Of a stretch of 64,000 nucleotides of DNA, positions 43,222 to 55,179 are shown one piece after another (position 1 is the first letter of the stretch; each line of letters starts with the position of its first letter). The DNA comes from Darksidea phi (taxonomy: Eukaryota > Ascomycota > Dothideomycetes > Pleosporales > Lentitheciaceae): positions 124,001 through 188,000 of the forward strand of contig JASJFT010000026.1 in the NCBI GenBank assembly GCA_030770425.1, in the 5' to 3' direction. Position numbers and translations under genes: made by a program. The notes below the pieces were generated by a model, which did no database searches, was not told the DNA's origin, and worked only from the letters and a program-made list of their open reading frames with translations.

Positions 43222-45826
43222 TCACTTCTCTTCTTTCAGCGCATTCACACCTCCATCTCCGCCGCTACCGCTCACTGGTGGTGGTACTGACGGCGGAAGT
43301 GGTACCTCTGGTATCTTGATCGGTGTATTCGGCATCGCCTCCAGACGATCCGGTAGCTTCTCGCCTTTGATGACCTTCATGATCTCCTCCCTGTCAAGCG
43401 TCTCGTACTGCACGAGGCCCTTCGCCAGTGCGTCCAGTTCACCACGATGCTCTAAGAGCAATTTCTTCGCACTCTCCTTTGCCTCGTCGATCAGCCGGCG
43501 CACCTCATTGTCGATAAGGCGCTTTGTCTCGGGAGACACTTGGTCGTAGTTAGAGCGGAAGTCAACATTGCCGAGGAGATCTGAGAAGCCGAATTGTGTG
43601 ACCATCATATAGGCAAGCTGGGTGGCTTGCTGGATATCGCCCGAGACTCCATCTCCAACATTTTCGTTGCCAAAGACGATCTCTTCAGCCATCTTGCCGC
43701 CCATGCACACCTCGAGGTGCCGGACGTATTGCGCCCTAGAACGATGATGCTCTTCCACTGGGAGGAAGAAAGTAATGCCGGCAGCGTTACCACGAGGCAA
43801 AATCGTGGCTTTGTGAACGTCGCTATACCCCTTCCTATAGAGACCGACCAAAGTGTGCCCGCCTTCATGATAGGCTGTCTGAAGCTTGTCTGCAAGTGGG
43901 ACGATCCTGGTCTTCCTCTCAGAGCCCATCATGATCTTGTCCTTGGCCCATTCAAGGTCAAGAAGTGAGACGTTCTTAGCCTGATGCTTCGAGGCTTGGA
44001 TGGCTGCAGTGTTCGCAAGATTCTCTAGCTCGGCACCGGAGAAGCCAGGGGTACCTCTAGCGATTTTGGAGAGATCAGCATCAGGAGCAAGTCGGATCTT
44101 CTTAGTGTGATGCTTTAAAATGGCAAGACGGCCCCTGACATCCGGAAGCTCCACCTGAACATGTCGATCGAAACGACCCGGTCGGAGCAGGGCTTTATCC
44201 AGAATCTCGGGGTGATTGGTAGCGGCAATAAAGATAACACCGGTAGATTGGTCGAAGCCATCAAGGTCGTTCAAAAGCTGGTTGAGAGTCTGGCGATGGT
44301 AGTTTGCATCACGCGACTGTCGCTTTCCACCGACGGCATCCAATTCATCGATAAAGACAATAGCAGGGGCTTTGGACCGAGCAGTAGCGAAGAGTTCGCG
44401 AACGCGTTTAGCACCAACACCGACGTATACCTCGTCGAACTCAGAACCAGACATGTAAAAGAAGGGAACACCAGCTTCACCCGCAACCGCACGAGCAAGG
44501 AGCGTTTTTCCGGTTCCAGGAGGGCCAATGAGTAGAACGCCCTTCGGGAGCCTGCCACCAAGCTTGTTGTAACGTTCGGGGTTCTTCAAGAAGTCAACGA
44601 CATCGGTGAGTTCCTCCTTCGCCTCATCACAGCCTTGGACATCGCTGAATCGTGTGTTCTGATGCTCGGGGCGGACCTCGGACGAGGCACCACCTCCAAC
44701 CTTCTTCAGCACACCACTAGTCTCAACGAACAGGGTGATGAGAACCAGGGCAAAATATGCAGCCAAACCGAAGCCAACAGCCCATTTAAGCCAGGATCCG
44801 ATCGTCTTCGAAAGGGGCTCTTCAACGACGACGTAGAGAGGGTCGGCTTTCTGGCCAGATCCCGCACGCAGTTTTCCGATCTGACCTCCTCCAGCGTGAG
44901 CGCCTACAGCCTGGCCGATGGCCTGCAGTTGCTGAGGCGACAAGCCATTGGCACCCTGATTGTTTTGTCCAGCCATGTCGGTTTGACCAGTCTTCTCTAA
45001 AGCCTTGTGGTAGGCCTGTTCGACAAGGGTGTTTGAAGCGAAATGTCCCGTCCGATATCGGTCGATAACAATCTGAGGCATATTCGCCTTGAGCAATGCC
45101 TGGTAGAATGTTGCCTGTGCCGCCGCGCTGTTGGGGTTATTGTTCGCCGACTGTTCGTATCGAGCCAACTGGTTACGCGATGGCCCACCGAAGAGTGAGC
45201 GTTGTTGGGTTAGAGCCAACCCAAGATTTCCCGGACGCGGTATCGGGTGGAGGTTCGAGAAAGGACCGGCAGGCGACATGGTAGAGTACTGCCGAGCCAT
45301 GAACGAGTTGAATGGCATACTGCGTGTGACGGGGTTACAGAGTCGGAGCGCATTCTGTGGGACTGCGTAAAGTCAGCGATTTTGTCCTTTGTAGTCCTAC
45401 TATATATCCCCCTGACCTGCAGACATGCTTCCGGCAACGGTAGGTATGGCTTTGAAGGCGTGCGGGGAATGCGCTTGACGTAACGCAGCGATCGGAGTGG
45501 ACTCGAGACATTGAGGTAGCACAAATGATGGCGAAGGCTGAAGGATTGTTAGTACGCGCTCTGAAAATCAATCAGCGAAGTCGCTCTTACCAGTGTCCGC
45601 GCGGCTTCGGATACCTGCGCCTGTTGATGCTGCCCTGCGCGGTCGGCTGTCCGTCTTCCAAGGCCTTGCCATGGGGACTTTAGGACAGCAGACATTGTAG
45701 GCCACAGTTCGCTCGTGGCAGAAACGACATTCTATGTGCTCGTTAGCAAAGTTGCGATATTGCGACTTCGCGGCATGGACCGTGGCAAAAACTTACCCGG
45801 ACAGCGATGGGCGCTTGAAAAGCCAT
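43222..45826 (-). CDS. YME1: mitochondrial i-AAA metalloprotease Yme1
   Basis: Exons 45826-45797, 45731-45591, 45537-45417 and 45362-43222 join in frame to about 810 residues. The N-terminal 110 residues are basic and Ser/Gln-rich, a mitochondrial presequence. One transmembrane helix lies near residues 283-305 ([20 protein letters not shown]). The AAA module has Walker A GPPGTGKT (about 376-383), Walker [13 protein letters not shown] and the second region of homology [20 protein letters not shown]. The zinc protease motif is HEGGH near residue 595, a HExxH with Gly where Ala is usual; the metal ligand Asp should lie in the later VSGDIQQAT stretch. A single transmembrane helix marks the i-AAA type, which degrades inner-membrane proteins from the intermembrane-space side. 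The 3' exon alone carries all catalytic parts. Confidence 0.93.
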
Positions 45827-46580
45827 AGTGACGGGTGTGGCGGCGAGAGCCGCTTTAAATAATAAGAACCAGCTCAGAAGACGAGAGAGCGGGGGCACAT
45901 CAGTTGGAAATGGAAAGGTTGCGATGACACGCCTTCAATGATGTCGCGGAGCCACTGGTGTTGACTAAGACTGCCGACCGCCAAGCATTGATGTGCAACA
46001 TTCGCCCGGCGCCGCATCATCACATGACGTCGTACATTCACTGCTGACTAACCAGCAAAGAGCTGGAATGTCTTGAGGTTGTTCGCGTTCTACAAGCAAA
46101 TGCCTACATCTGTTAGGTTTATGAGAAAATCTTCTAACTAAACAAAATGGATTGGATATAGACCGTCCAAGATGAGTAAAGCCATAGAATGGTTCACTAT
46201 GACCGGTTCATTTCGTCCGACGGACGGGGCAATAAGTGCGACTTAGGCGGATCTTACAATTTTATTAAATCACAGTGGGGACTTTGAGCCAGGAAAGAAT
46301 ACGTGCTGGCTACATTCCGGATGTGGATCGCCAGTGTAGTCATAGAGTGGTACACTACTAACTAAGAATTCTAATGGAGTTCAAATCGGAATTGACAGCA
46401 GCTGTTACATACGTTATTGAGGCTCGCCAGAGCCACCTAATATTAGATCTACGGATTACACCAAAACTACCTCGGATAGCGGGGCTAGGAACCCCACTTG
46501 CACCCTACCCGGCATCTTGTGAAGCTACAGCTTATCGCTTTGTAACTATGACCTACCTCTTTCGAAGAGGCATCAACACA
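45827..46580. promoter_or_regulatory. divergent gap between YME1 and the RraA-like gene
   Basis: About 750 bp. The part near 45827 is ordinary; 46080-46560 is AT-rich and contains no gene. No motif was assigned. Confidence 0.45.
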
Positions 46581-47411
46581 ATGACTTCTCCAAAGTGGAA
46601 AGACCTCTCAAAATATGCAGCTTGTGATGTATGTCTATTCCCAAAAACAAACCCTGTGAAGAATAACTAAGGGCAATAGATCGCAGACGCGCTCCTCAAG
46701 CTTAAAGTGCCTGGGGCTGGGTTCTTGCCAGATATCAGTGAGTCTTACCATGGCGGCGCGTGTGCCTCAAGCCCCAGAAACATCAATTGACCATTGGCAG
46801 CACCAATATCGCGTGCATCGAACTCCTCCAGGTCAGAGCCCAAGAAGATCATTGCACCAGCTTCGACCTTCCTCATGGCGCCCAAAGCATCGCCGTCCTT
46901 TCCGAACCCTGTTCCGACACTCAAAGAACTCCCCGTATCAAATATTCAAGACGCGGGACCGTATGCGGATCATGCCGAACGCGATACCATCGTGATAATA
47001 AGCCAACCAGCCGGCCAAACCTGCGCGGTCTTAGGAGGTATCATGGCGGCTCGGATGAAGCACCTAGGCGCTCAAGGCGTAGTAGTAGATGGTAGAGTGA
47101 GAGACCTTGTTACTCTAGGAGAGATAGGTTTACCCATCTGGTCGAAAGGGACATCGATAATCGGCGCTGGGGCGGAGAGCAAGTTCCACGGGAAGAACGT
47201 GCCTGTGCAGATTGGTGAGACGACTGTAGAGCCCCACGATATTGTTATGATAGATCCATTCGAGAACGGTGTTGTTGCTATTCCTCAAGGAAAGCTAGAC
47301 GAGGTGCTGGCACTGCTGCCGGAGCTTGTCGGAGCTGATGAGAAGGTCATCAAGGATGTCGACGAGGGCGTCAGTGTTAAGGAAGCTTTTAAACGACACA
47401 GAAATGCCTAA
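46581..47411 (+). CDS. RraA-like protein (HMG/CHA aldolase superfamily)
   Basis: Exons 46581-46628, 46680-46737 and 46801-47411 join in frame to 238 residues. Family marks are plain: SKYAACDIADALLKLKVPGA and GFLPDITPI across the first two splices, QPAGQTCAVLGGIMAARMKH, GVVVDGRVRDL (the Arg-Asp pair that binds substrate or metal), GLPIWSKGTS and the end VAIPQGKLDEVLALLP. The fold is known from RraA (RNase E regulator) and from 4-hydroxy-4-methyl-2-oxoglutarate aldolases; fungi have no RNase E, so an aldolase or decarboxylase acting on small keto acids is more likely. Exact substrate is not predictable. The short first exon (16 codons) is easily missed by gene finders. Confidence 0.9.
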
Positions 47412-47644
47412 GCATACTACAAATGGATATGTTGCTTCAGTTGCCCTCCACAATCGATCTTGTAGCAGAATACATCGAGAGTAAAGTAATTCTGATGACA
47501 CTTGAAGCCTGACTAAGCGCTTGGCACCGGTCGCGATTTCCTCGATCCCGAATCGACCTCGTCAACAGCTCGAAAACCCTCACCAACCCCCATCCACACC
47601 CCACCCACGTCCCCAGATCGGTCAATTGGAGACCAGCTGCACCA

Positions 47645-48333
47645 ATGGGTATCACCGACTTCTTTTCCGACGTCTGGGACACTTTCTCCCACCCCTCGCC
47701 CGACGCCGAGGCGCCGCCACAGGGCGGTAGCTCCACCGACACCCCAGCCTCTGGCACCGATGAAGAGTCACAGGAGGAGGCAGATGTGAACAAGCAGGAC
47801 GCGGTTAGCAAGGGAGAGGGCGAGCGGGGATACAAGCCTGGAGATAAGGGTGATGACGAGGATGAGGCCGAGGAGGAAGAAGAAGAGGAAGAGGAGACGA
47901 CCGATCCTAAGGAGACGCTTGAGAATGGTGAGTGGTTTTTAAGCTTTCTTTGTTGGAATTGAAAGTATTGGAGGGTGGGCGATGAGTCAATGGAGCATTG
48001 AGATGACTCCGGATGCTCAATTGCCTTTCTCAGCAACGGGGACGGCTTCAGCGACACGCTCCGAAGTGTAGATGACGATGCTAACTGTTTCATCTAGAAT
48101 GCAAAAACTCCAAGGAGTGTCACCCCGCTAAGCACCACTACGACGAGTGTGTCGAGCGCGTCACAGGCCAGATCGACAATGATGGCAAGGCGAAGGAGGA
48201 CTGCGTGGAAGAGTGTAAGCTACATTTCGGCCATCTACCGCGCATCGACGAGCTCTAACTTAGTCTAGTCTTCCATCTCGCTCACTGCGCAACACAGTGC
48301 GCTGCACCCAAGCTCTTCGCCCAACTTAAGTAA
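47645..48333 (+). CDS. QCR6: cytochrome bc1 complex hinge subunit Qcr6
   Basis: Exons 47645-47927, 48098-48214 and 48269-48333 give 154 residues. The N-terminal part is highly acidic (a Glu run in DEAEEEEEEEEETT), as in yeast Qcr6, and is dispensable for binding in that protein by family knowledge. The C-terminal hinge domain has ECKNSKECHPAKHHYDECVE and FFHLAHCATQCAAPKLF, with Cys pairs that form disulfides in the intermembrane space. It helps cytochrome c dock on cytochrome c1. It lies 233 bp after the RraA-like gene on the same strand and ends convergent to the MFS carrier. Confidence 0.92.
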
Positions 48334-48653
48334 ATGCATAACCGGGCCCGAGCCAGCTACCCCGTCGGTCCGGACAATACGATCAGCGGTGAGGGTGGTT
48401 CGGGGATCGAACGACAATCGAACGCAACCATGGACAATTGTAAATACCACCGAAGACTTGTTTAGAATATCATGTACTATTTTCACCATGATCTTGCACA
48501 GCGAGTTATTCGTACCTAACATAACATTCAAAGAATCGTTGCAGAGCATCCTATATCCGCCTGTCTAGTAGTATGACAAGTCTTGCAAGGCACCTCCGTT
48601 AACTAATCCTCGTCATCCGACGCTCCATCACAACAGCCGTCCATATTCATCAG
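48334..48653. other. short gap, convergent 3' ends
   Basis: Separates the stop codons of Qcr6 (+) and the MFS carrier (-). No element is seen. Confidence 0.5.
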
Positions 48654-50452
48654 TCATAAAGCCTCTCCTCCCTCTCGACTCCCATCCCCACCCCCCTCCC
48701 TATGCACATCAACGATCAACCTCCCCTCCCCATGCGCCAACCCTAACCTCTTAATCCCCAACGCCAGCGGAAACGGCAACACCGCCAAGCAAACCACACC
48801 CTGGAAAACAAGCGCATTATACATATTCCCTGGCGGCCTATTCCCACCGCCCTGAGTCAGCCCACCCTCCCGCACCTTCGTAAGGTCGACATCCCGTCCA
48901 TCCTTCAATGCAGTCATAATAACAATGAAAAGACCACCGAAGAGTTGACCACCCGCCCAGATGACTGTTGAACCGACTCCTGGGGAGGCGGGGAAGGTGA
49001 TTTCGACAAGGTATTCGAGCGCGACGGGGAGGAGGGAGAAAGAGGTAGCGCCTTCAATAGCGGCGAGGACGTACGGGGCTGCAAGGCCGCGTGTTTGCGG
49101 GGCCCATATGAAGCCTAGGTATGCTCCTGCGATAAGGACACAGAGCACCTTGATACCTGCAAGGTACGCGTGCGTGCGATCAAATATGGGGCTTGTGATG
49201 GCCGCTGCTACAAGGCCAACGACGATGAGAATGGCACCGCAGATTCCAGCTTGGTCCTCCGTGTATCCATATGGATACAAGATTTGGTTTAGCAGGGAGG
49301 AGAAGGCGTTGAAGAAGCCGACATAAACGGAAAAAGTCAAAGCCACTACATAGAACGGGGGTGATCGGAAGATGTGTTTCAAGGAAGGGAGGAGCGGCTC
49401 TTTGGGCGTAGATGCGGAGGCGCTGGGTGGTGTAGGGGGTTTGGCGGGGACAAAAAACGAGGGGATGGATGCTACTGTTGCGATGATTGCGATATAGAGG
49501 ACCATGTTGGGGATGGAGCCGAGGGAGGGGTTTATGAGTTGGGCGAGCTGGAGGACTATAAGTATCCTGCTCGCTCTGTTCTTGTGAAAGGAGAGTTTGG
49601 ACTTACAGCTGCACCGAAGGGATTCGCGAGAGAGGCGAGAGCGGTAGCGCTGACTCTCCCTGACTCAGTAAACCAGAGGTCGGAATAACGTGTTGGTGCT
49701 GCAAGGACGAATGGTTGCGCCAATCCCGTTAGGAGTTGACCGAACATAACAACGCCATATATCCCCCCCTGTGCTTTTGTGCCTGCATATCGAATCCAGT
49801 TGCCCAAAAGCAACAATACGGAAGCCACGATAATGGATTCTTTCAGACTACGATTAAGAGTCCAGATTGTAACTCTGCAATTCAATCAGCATACCATCCC
49901 ATACATCTGCATAACAAACTCGCTTTACTTACGGAGTGATAACCACAAAAGAAAACAAGAACCCGGTACTCAACCAGTTAATCGCCGTCTCATCGACCCT
50001 GAAATACTCCGCACTCGTCGTCGAAACAGGCGCAAAAGTCAACCACTGCAGCCATGAACGTTAGCTTATGTAATTCTCCCATTGGAAGTAAGCCTCCCAT
50101 CTCGTCAGCAGACAGCCGTACTTACATTCCAGCTCACAACGATATTCAAAAGGACGAGTTGCGCCAGTCCGAACCACCTCCTCTTGTATAAGCGAAAATG
50201 CGTGTGGTTATAACTCCTGCGGTGTTTACGACCAAAACGCCATCGACTTCCCCTCTGCGTAGCCTCTCCCGCTCCGCTCACATGAAGATGTTCATCTCTT
50301 TGTGCAGCATTCGGCCCTTCCGCACTAGCCCTGCCCCTGGACTCAGCAACAACCTCTTCTCTTGTCATGCCATTCTTGCCGATACTGCCCGAAGAATCCC
50401 GGCCCGCGAGATCATCCATCTTAACCCAAGACCGTGGTTCTAAGCGTCGCAT
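48654..50452 (-). CDS. MFS transporter, FLVCR/SLC49-like
   Basis: Exons 50452-50126, 50045-49933, 49874-49607 and 49547-48654 join in frame to 533 residues. After an 85-residue polar N-terminus the first helix begins at YKRRWFGLAQLVLLNIVVSW, a start typical of the FLVCR/DIRC2 (SLC49) group. Further helices read FLFSFVVITPVTIWTL, SIIVASVLLLLGNWIRYAG, GVVMFGQLLTGLAQPFVLAAP and, in the last exon, six more, including FYVVALTFSVYVGFFNAFSS and GSTVIWAGGQLFGGLFIVIM. About twelve helices in total. Animal relatives carry haem, choline or related small molecules; the fungal substrate is not known. The start at 50452 (ctATGC) is the first ATG of the exon. Confidence 0.85.
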
Positions 50453-51234
50453 AGCAGTCAAAAAGCGTGCATGAAGAGAAGTAAGGAAAGGCGGGGTTTG
50501 ACTGTTGTCAGTGCCGTACCGCGCGTTGTGGCGGGGTCCACGTGAAACGCCGGCTCGTGCGGCTCGATAGGGAAGGTCGGAGATGTGTCCAGAATGATCG
50601 TGAGATTGTTGCGGGGTAATTCATAGCTCCGAGTTAGGGGTTGGGATTCAATTTATGGTAAAAGAGTTAGATGAGGGCAACCCCTCGGGCGTGACTGGTT
50701 CAGCTCAGGCGGACCTCTCGTATAATTCCCGCGGCTTCTGACGACTGCGCCCCATCCTTTGGGCGCTTTACAGGCGTGTAAGATTGGGATATATCGAAAT
50801 CTTACGGATGGCTTTTCTTGCTTACGAGAAGCATACCTATCGCCGGCAAGACATGACTTCAAGCACTAAGTCCACAAACCGTTAGTGGACGAGGTACGAG
50901 GCGCCCCGTCACGTTCGGAGGGTACACCATTCGCACCAATTATACTCCTGTAGTGTTATCGTGTATAAGATGTGGGTTTAGCACCTCCACTGTGTACAAA
51001 CTCCTACTGTGTTTCATGGGGACCTTATAAAAGAGACTATCACTGTGCAAATCCAAAACAAATACTCATGTAATGTTTCTCCCGCTACAGTTTAGACCAC
51101 TAATTTTATCTTCCAAAGCCTATTCCGATAAAGACGATTCTACGTAAACAAAAAACAATGTCCTTTACCAATCCAAGTCCAGCCAATCTCAGAACGCAAC
51201 CTTCTTCCCTCCTTTTTGCTTTATGAACGCACAT
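50453..51234. other. intergenic, nothing recognised
   Basis: Upstream side of the MFS gene and 3' flank of the disordered gene at 51235. 50930-51190 is AT-rich. No gene or element is seen. Confidence 0.5.
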
Positions 51235-54200
51235 TCAACCCATATGCCTCTCAAACCTCCCAATTCTCGGCGGTGTCTCATCCATGACCCCTCCCATTGC
51301 CTCTCCTTCCTCAGACCCGCCATATCTCATTCCCAAAGCCGCCCTTTCTTCCATTACAGCCCCCCTCACCGCATCATCCGAGTTCTCTTGGTTCATCTGC
51401 TGTCGCGGGATCCTACGACGCGACATTGGAACTCGGTTCATCATCGGTCGTCTACTAGTGACGCCACTCGCCACATCTAGCGTTGTAGAGGTAGAGGCCG
51501 GCCCACGAGAAGGTGGACGGTTGAACGGTAGGGGTGGCGGGCCAAGACCATGTTGGGTGACGTGGTAAGGTGCGGGCGTTGACGCGATAAGACGGCGAGC
51601 TTGTTGGCGGTGAGGAAGACGGACTGGAACATTGAAGTCCTGTTGGCGGGATGTGTTGCGAGGTGGGATCTGAGGGCCGCTAAAGGAACCAAGTGAAAAG
51701 TTCTGGAGCACACGTCTCGAAGGCTGATCTAGAGTGAGCGTATCAGGACTCGAGGCATCGTCATCGGACACGAGCAGGGGATGTGGTGAGTGCATATGAG
51801 GTCGGTTGGACACATCTCTAGGCCGGGTTGCTTGCGGTATGCCGACGCGAATCGGTATAGGATGCATCTGGACGTCACCTCCTCTCCTAACGTTAGGAGC
51901 ACGTAGTTAGCAAAATACACCCGGAGAGCTGCTAGTACCTGTAGGTCCAGACCCGAGATCGCCCTGTCTCGCAAATTGCGACGCACTGTGGGCCGGAGTG
52001 ACTTACATACTAGCGCCAGAGGAAGGCGGGTTCGGTCGTGATCTCAAAGCCATTCTCTGGGGCTGACTTTGCGTTGTGTGATCGGCCCGTCCTTCATGTG
52101 AGGAAGTACTAACAGGCATGTTCTCACTAGAGCGTTGCCCAATCCTCGCAGTTGGTGCGCCCCTACGCTGAGTCTGTGGTGCGTTGTTCCACCGAGTCTG
52201 TTCAGGTAGACGGCGAGGCTGGGCAATTGCTTGCCATCCTTGAGTACGCTGGCGGGTCTGCGGTGCATCGATATCTGTGACCTGGTGTTGGAAAACCGGC
52301 GGCACCGCCAGGTTTGTCTGTATGGGGCCAGCTTCGATCCCGGCTGCGATTCGATCGAAATAAGATGTAGCCCGTTCCTGCAGCAGGTCCAGTGGAGAAG
52401 AGAGGTCGCGTTGCGCCGCTCTTGCTGCCGCTTGATCGCCACCAACGAGATCATTTTGAGTGACCAGACCCGTTGACAATCTCAAGGTCTGTTGAGTACT
52501 TGGAGCTCGACCGTATGGACGGGCAGGCAGTGGTGAGACCGCATGCTGACCTAAGTTGGGATGGGCTGCAGAAGATTGGCTCGGCGCTCGTGATGGAGGT
52601 GGTTGGTGAAGAGTCCCTCCAGCTGGTCGATTATGGCCGAGACGGATTGAGTGATAAGCTCCTCCACCCGCACTAACGGGTCTCGAAGGGCCGGCGCCAT
52701 CATACTGTGATTGTCCGAGTAGCGCTCCTTGGGATCGGCTATCACTTGAGCGTCGTGACTCGGGAAGTTCGTAGAAGGAGTAGGCTGAGCTGGAAATCGA
52801 TGCCTCGCTACTAAGCCTACAGCATTGAGTTGTACGTTAGCATTGCATCTTGCTCTCAAACCCGATGTTCCAGATTTTGTGCAATCAAATGCTCCACTCA
52901 ACGCTTCTGTGACACGAGGCCCGACAGGCTCGTGTGAAGGATACGATATTACCTCTGTGACAATCTGCCAGTATTCAGACGCCCCGTCCCGTCTATACTC
53001 AGAGGTGACCAATAGTGATCATTGGAAGAGCCAGCAGTGCTATATAGTCCATTTGCAGTACGGAGCGGAGGCTCGGGAGCCGAAGGCGTCCAAAAGACGT
53101 CTTCTTCCGATGTTCCTGAGTGATCTGGTCGCTGTACTTGGATCGAATGCGTAGGATCGCTGGTCGAGGACATGGTACGAGCACGATCAGTTGGTTGACT
53201 TCGCGGTCTAAGTTTGTGGTAGATCCAAATCAGCAAAGCTCATCCAGAGATTGATCAGTACACGTTGTCCGAAAGCAGAACCCGCACGGGTTTAGAAATA
53301 CCATACGGCCCAAACTGGGAGTTACATACCGCGGTTCCGTTTGGGGCATGCGTTCCATAAAGGTATAGATCTGCCGGCGTTGGTCGAAGTAACCCCATAG
53401 GTACCTCGTAGGCGATTCCCCATGCTCTTGCAGGTTGAAACTATCAGTGCATCTCAGGGGTTCGTCTTCGGCACTGGAAGCTTGTTAATCAACATATCAA
53501 AGGAAAATTATCTTCCCTAGCTTCTGTTACATGCCCGTTGGATTCCGGATCTCCAGAACCTCCATGTTGGCGGGGTGAGCTGATCGTGAGCATTTGTTGC
53601 AAAGGAGATGGGTTGAAGCTGCTGTGCTGACGAAGAGAGCAAACCCTATCTCCTGTAGGTGTTGCGTAGGTAGTATCTGGATCTTCAACATGGCCGTCGG
53701 TGGCGGCGTGTGTCCGCGCTTGCGACGCGTCTTCGTTACCTTCTTCAGAGGAATTGGTTCTCTCCTGGCCAAACCTAGAGGATCTGAATAACTGTTTTGG
53801 TGGTGACGACGGAAGATCTTCTGAAAAGGTTCCTCTCGGCATGGATCGATCATCACCTTCTCGTTCTGATGGAGCAGGTCTGAACGGAAGTTGTAGGTCG
53901 GCACTAGGGAGTAGTATGTGGAGTCTCGTCGAAGTTGTATTAGGCATCTGGTCGCCCGCAAGCGAAAGCGTCGATGCATCATCTGAGCCACTCCCGCCGT
54001 CTTCACTTGATGCTCCTGCGTGAAGCGGGGCGTCGTCTGCATCATAGATGGAACCATGGATTACCTGATGCGGTCGTAGAATGGGGATGTCACCGAGAGT
54101 CGCAATGGCGTCGTCGCGAGATCTTTCCGGCCCACGCCTCACTCGCGGTCCAAAGAGAGGAGGGACCCGCGGCCCATGAATCCTCACCGGAAGGGTAGAA

Positions 54201-54295
54201 GGAGGGCTAGCTGCCTGCCGACGTTCCATCCGGCGGTGAGTCTCTTCGACATCTGCCGGCGTCAATGTGATCTCTGACGCTTTCAAGCGTAGCAT
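51235..54295 (-). CDS. disordered multi-exon protein, function unknown
   Basis: The start (MLRLKASEITLTPADVEE, then THRRMERRQ) at 54295 looks conserved in style. Exon-like pieces follow: 54295 to about 53532; about 53478-53331 (YLWGYFDQRRQIYTFMERM, EHGESPTR); about 53202-52961 (DVFWTPSAPEPPLRT, ending at an AGGTAATA donor); about 52818-52013 (a long Ser/Pro/Gln-rich exon containing SSPLDLLQERATSYFDRIAA); and about 51893-51235, ending APRIGR-like (PPRIGRFERHMG). The last three splices agree in phase. The first does not: the best donor (CAT|GTAACA, 53531) and acceptor (CTTCCAG, 53479) differ by one base, so that junction is unresolved and two separate genes are possible. Low-complexity throughout; no domain. 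Confidence 0.6.
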
Positions 54296-55179
54296 GGTGA
54301 TGTATTGGAAAATAATGGAAAAGCAGGAGTATTCCCAAAAGAGAGCCAAAAGATACGCCGGGCCACGTCGAGCCCTTCGAGATGGTTTGGGAGAGGCGTG
54401 GTGAAGACGATGGTCAAACAAACAAACACTACTCGGCAGCATGGGAAATTATGGTGCGTAGGGCCTACTTTCAGAGTCGCTACCGCCGTTCGGACAGCCA
54501 GTGTGCTTGCGAGCCGTCGCTTCTACAATTTGGAGATACACGTTGACAGGTTTGCCTTCCGGGAGATGTCCCCTCTCCCGAGCCATGCAGAGAATCTTAG
54601 ACATGGAGCCACTCTTCAGCCTGACGCCACAGGTGACTCGCCAAGAATGCAAGCAGGCGAGAAAGCAGAGGCAAGGCCAGGGCGACGGATTGGGAAATAG
54701 GCAGGGAGCGATGCATGCACATATTGAATTCTGCGTAACATGGGACGAGTCTGGAGCCCGTCGCGGTAAAGCATGCACGCCCGGTCGCACAAGGCGGGAA
54801 AAGTCCCGAAAGGAAAAGATACCGGTGGAGAGGCCGCGGGTGTGCCTGGCGCATTCCTGGGTTTGATTCACGATAGCCGTCGTTGGTGTTGAAGCGGCCC
54901 TCGATCGGAGTCGGCGGTCGTGAGTCGTGCGTCGTCAGTCGGGGGGCGTGCCGAGAAATCCTCTGAGCCCAAGTGCCAACCGCCTCACCGAGCGCGCGCG
55001 GCCTCTGTCCTCGTCTGCGACGGCATCCCCCACTGCCCTGGCTTCGGGGCCCCTATGCCACTACACAGCTTGAATAGCACCACCGTCTGCAGTCGCTCCG
55101 AAATATCCCCGGTGGCCCCCGTCCCTGAGCTGCCAGCCGTCCTTCGCTCGTCTCCCACTTTCGCTGCCCAGCGGCCGCC
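54296..55179. promoter_or_regulatory. divergent gap between the disordered gene and PDK1
   Basis: About 880 bp between two divergent starts, GC-rich near the kinase (CGCC and CTCGTC strings) with a long pyrimidine-rich leader from 54990 on. No specific site was assigned. Confidence 0.45.

Noticed and set aside
46130..46560. Similar strings (catagaatggttcacta and catagagtggtacacta) suggesting a miniature element
   Set aside because: They are in the same orientation and only partly alike; no inverted ends or target duplication could be placed.
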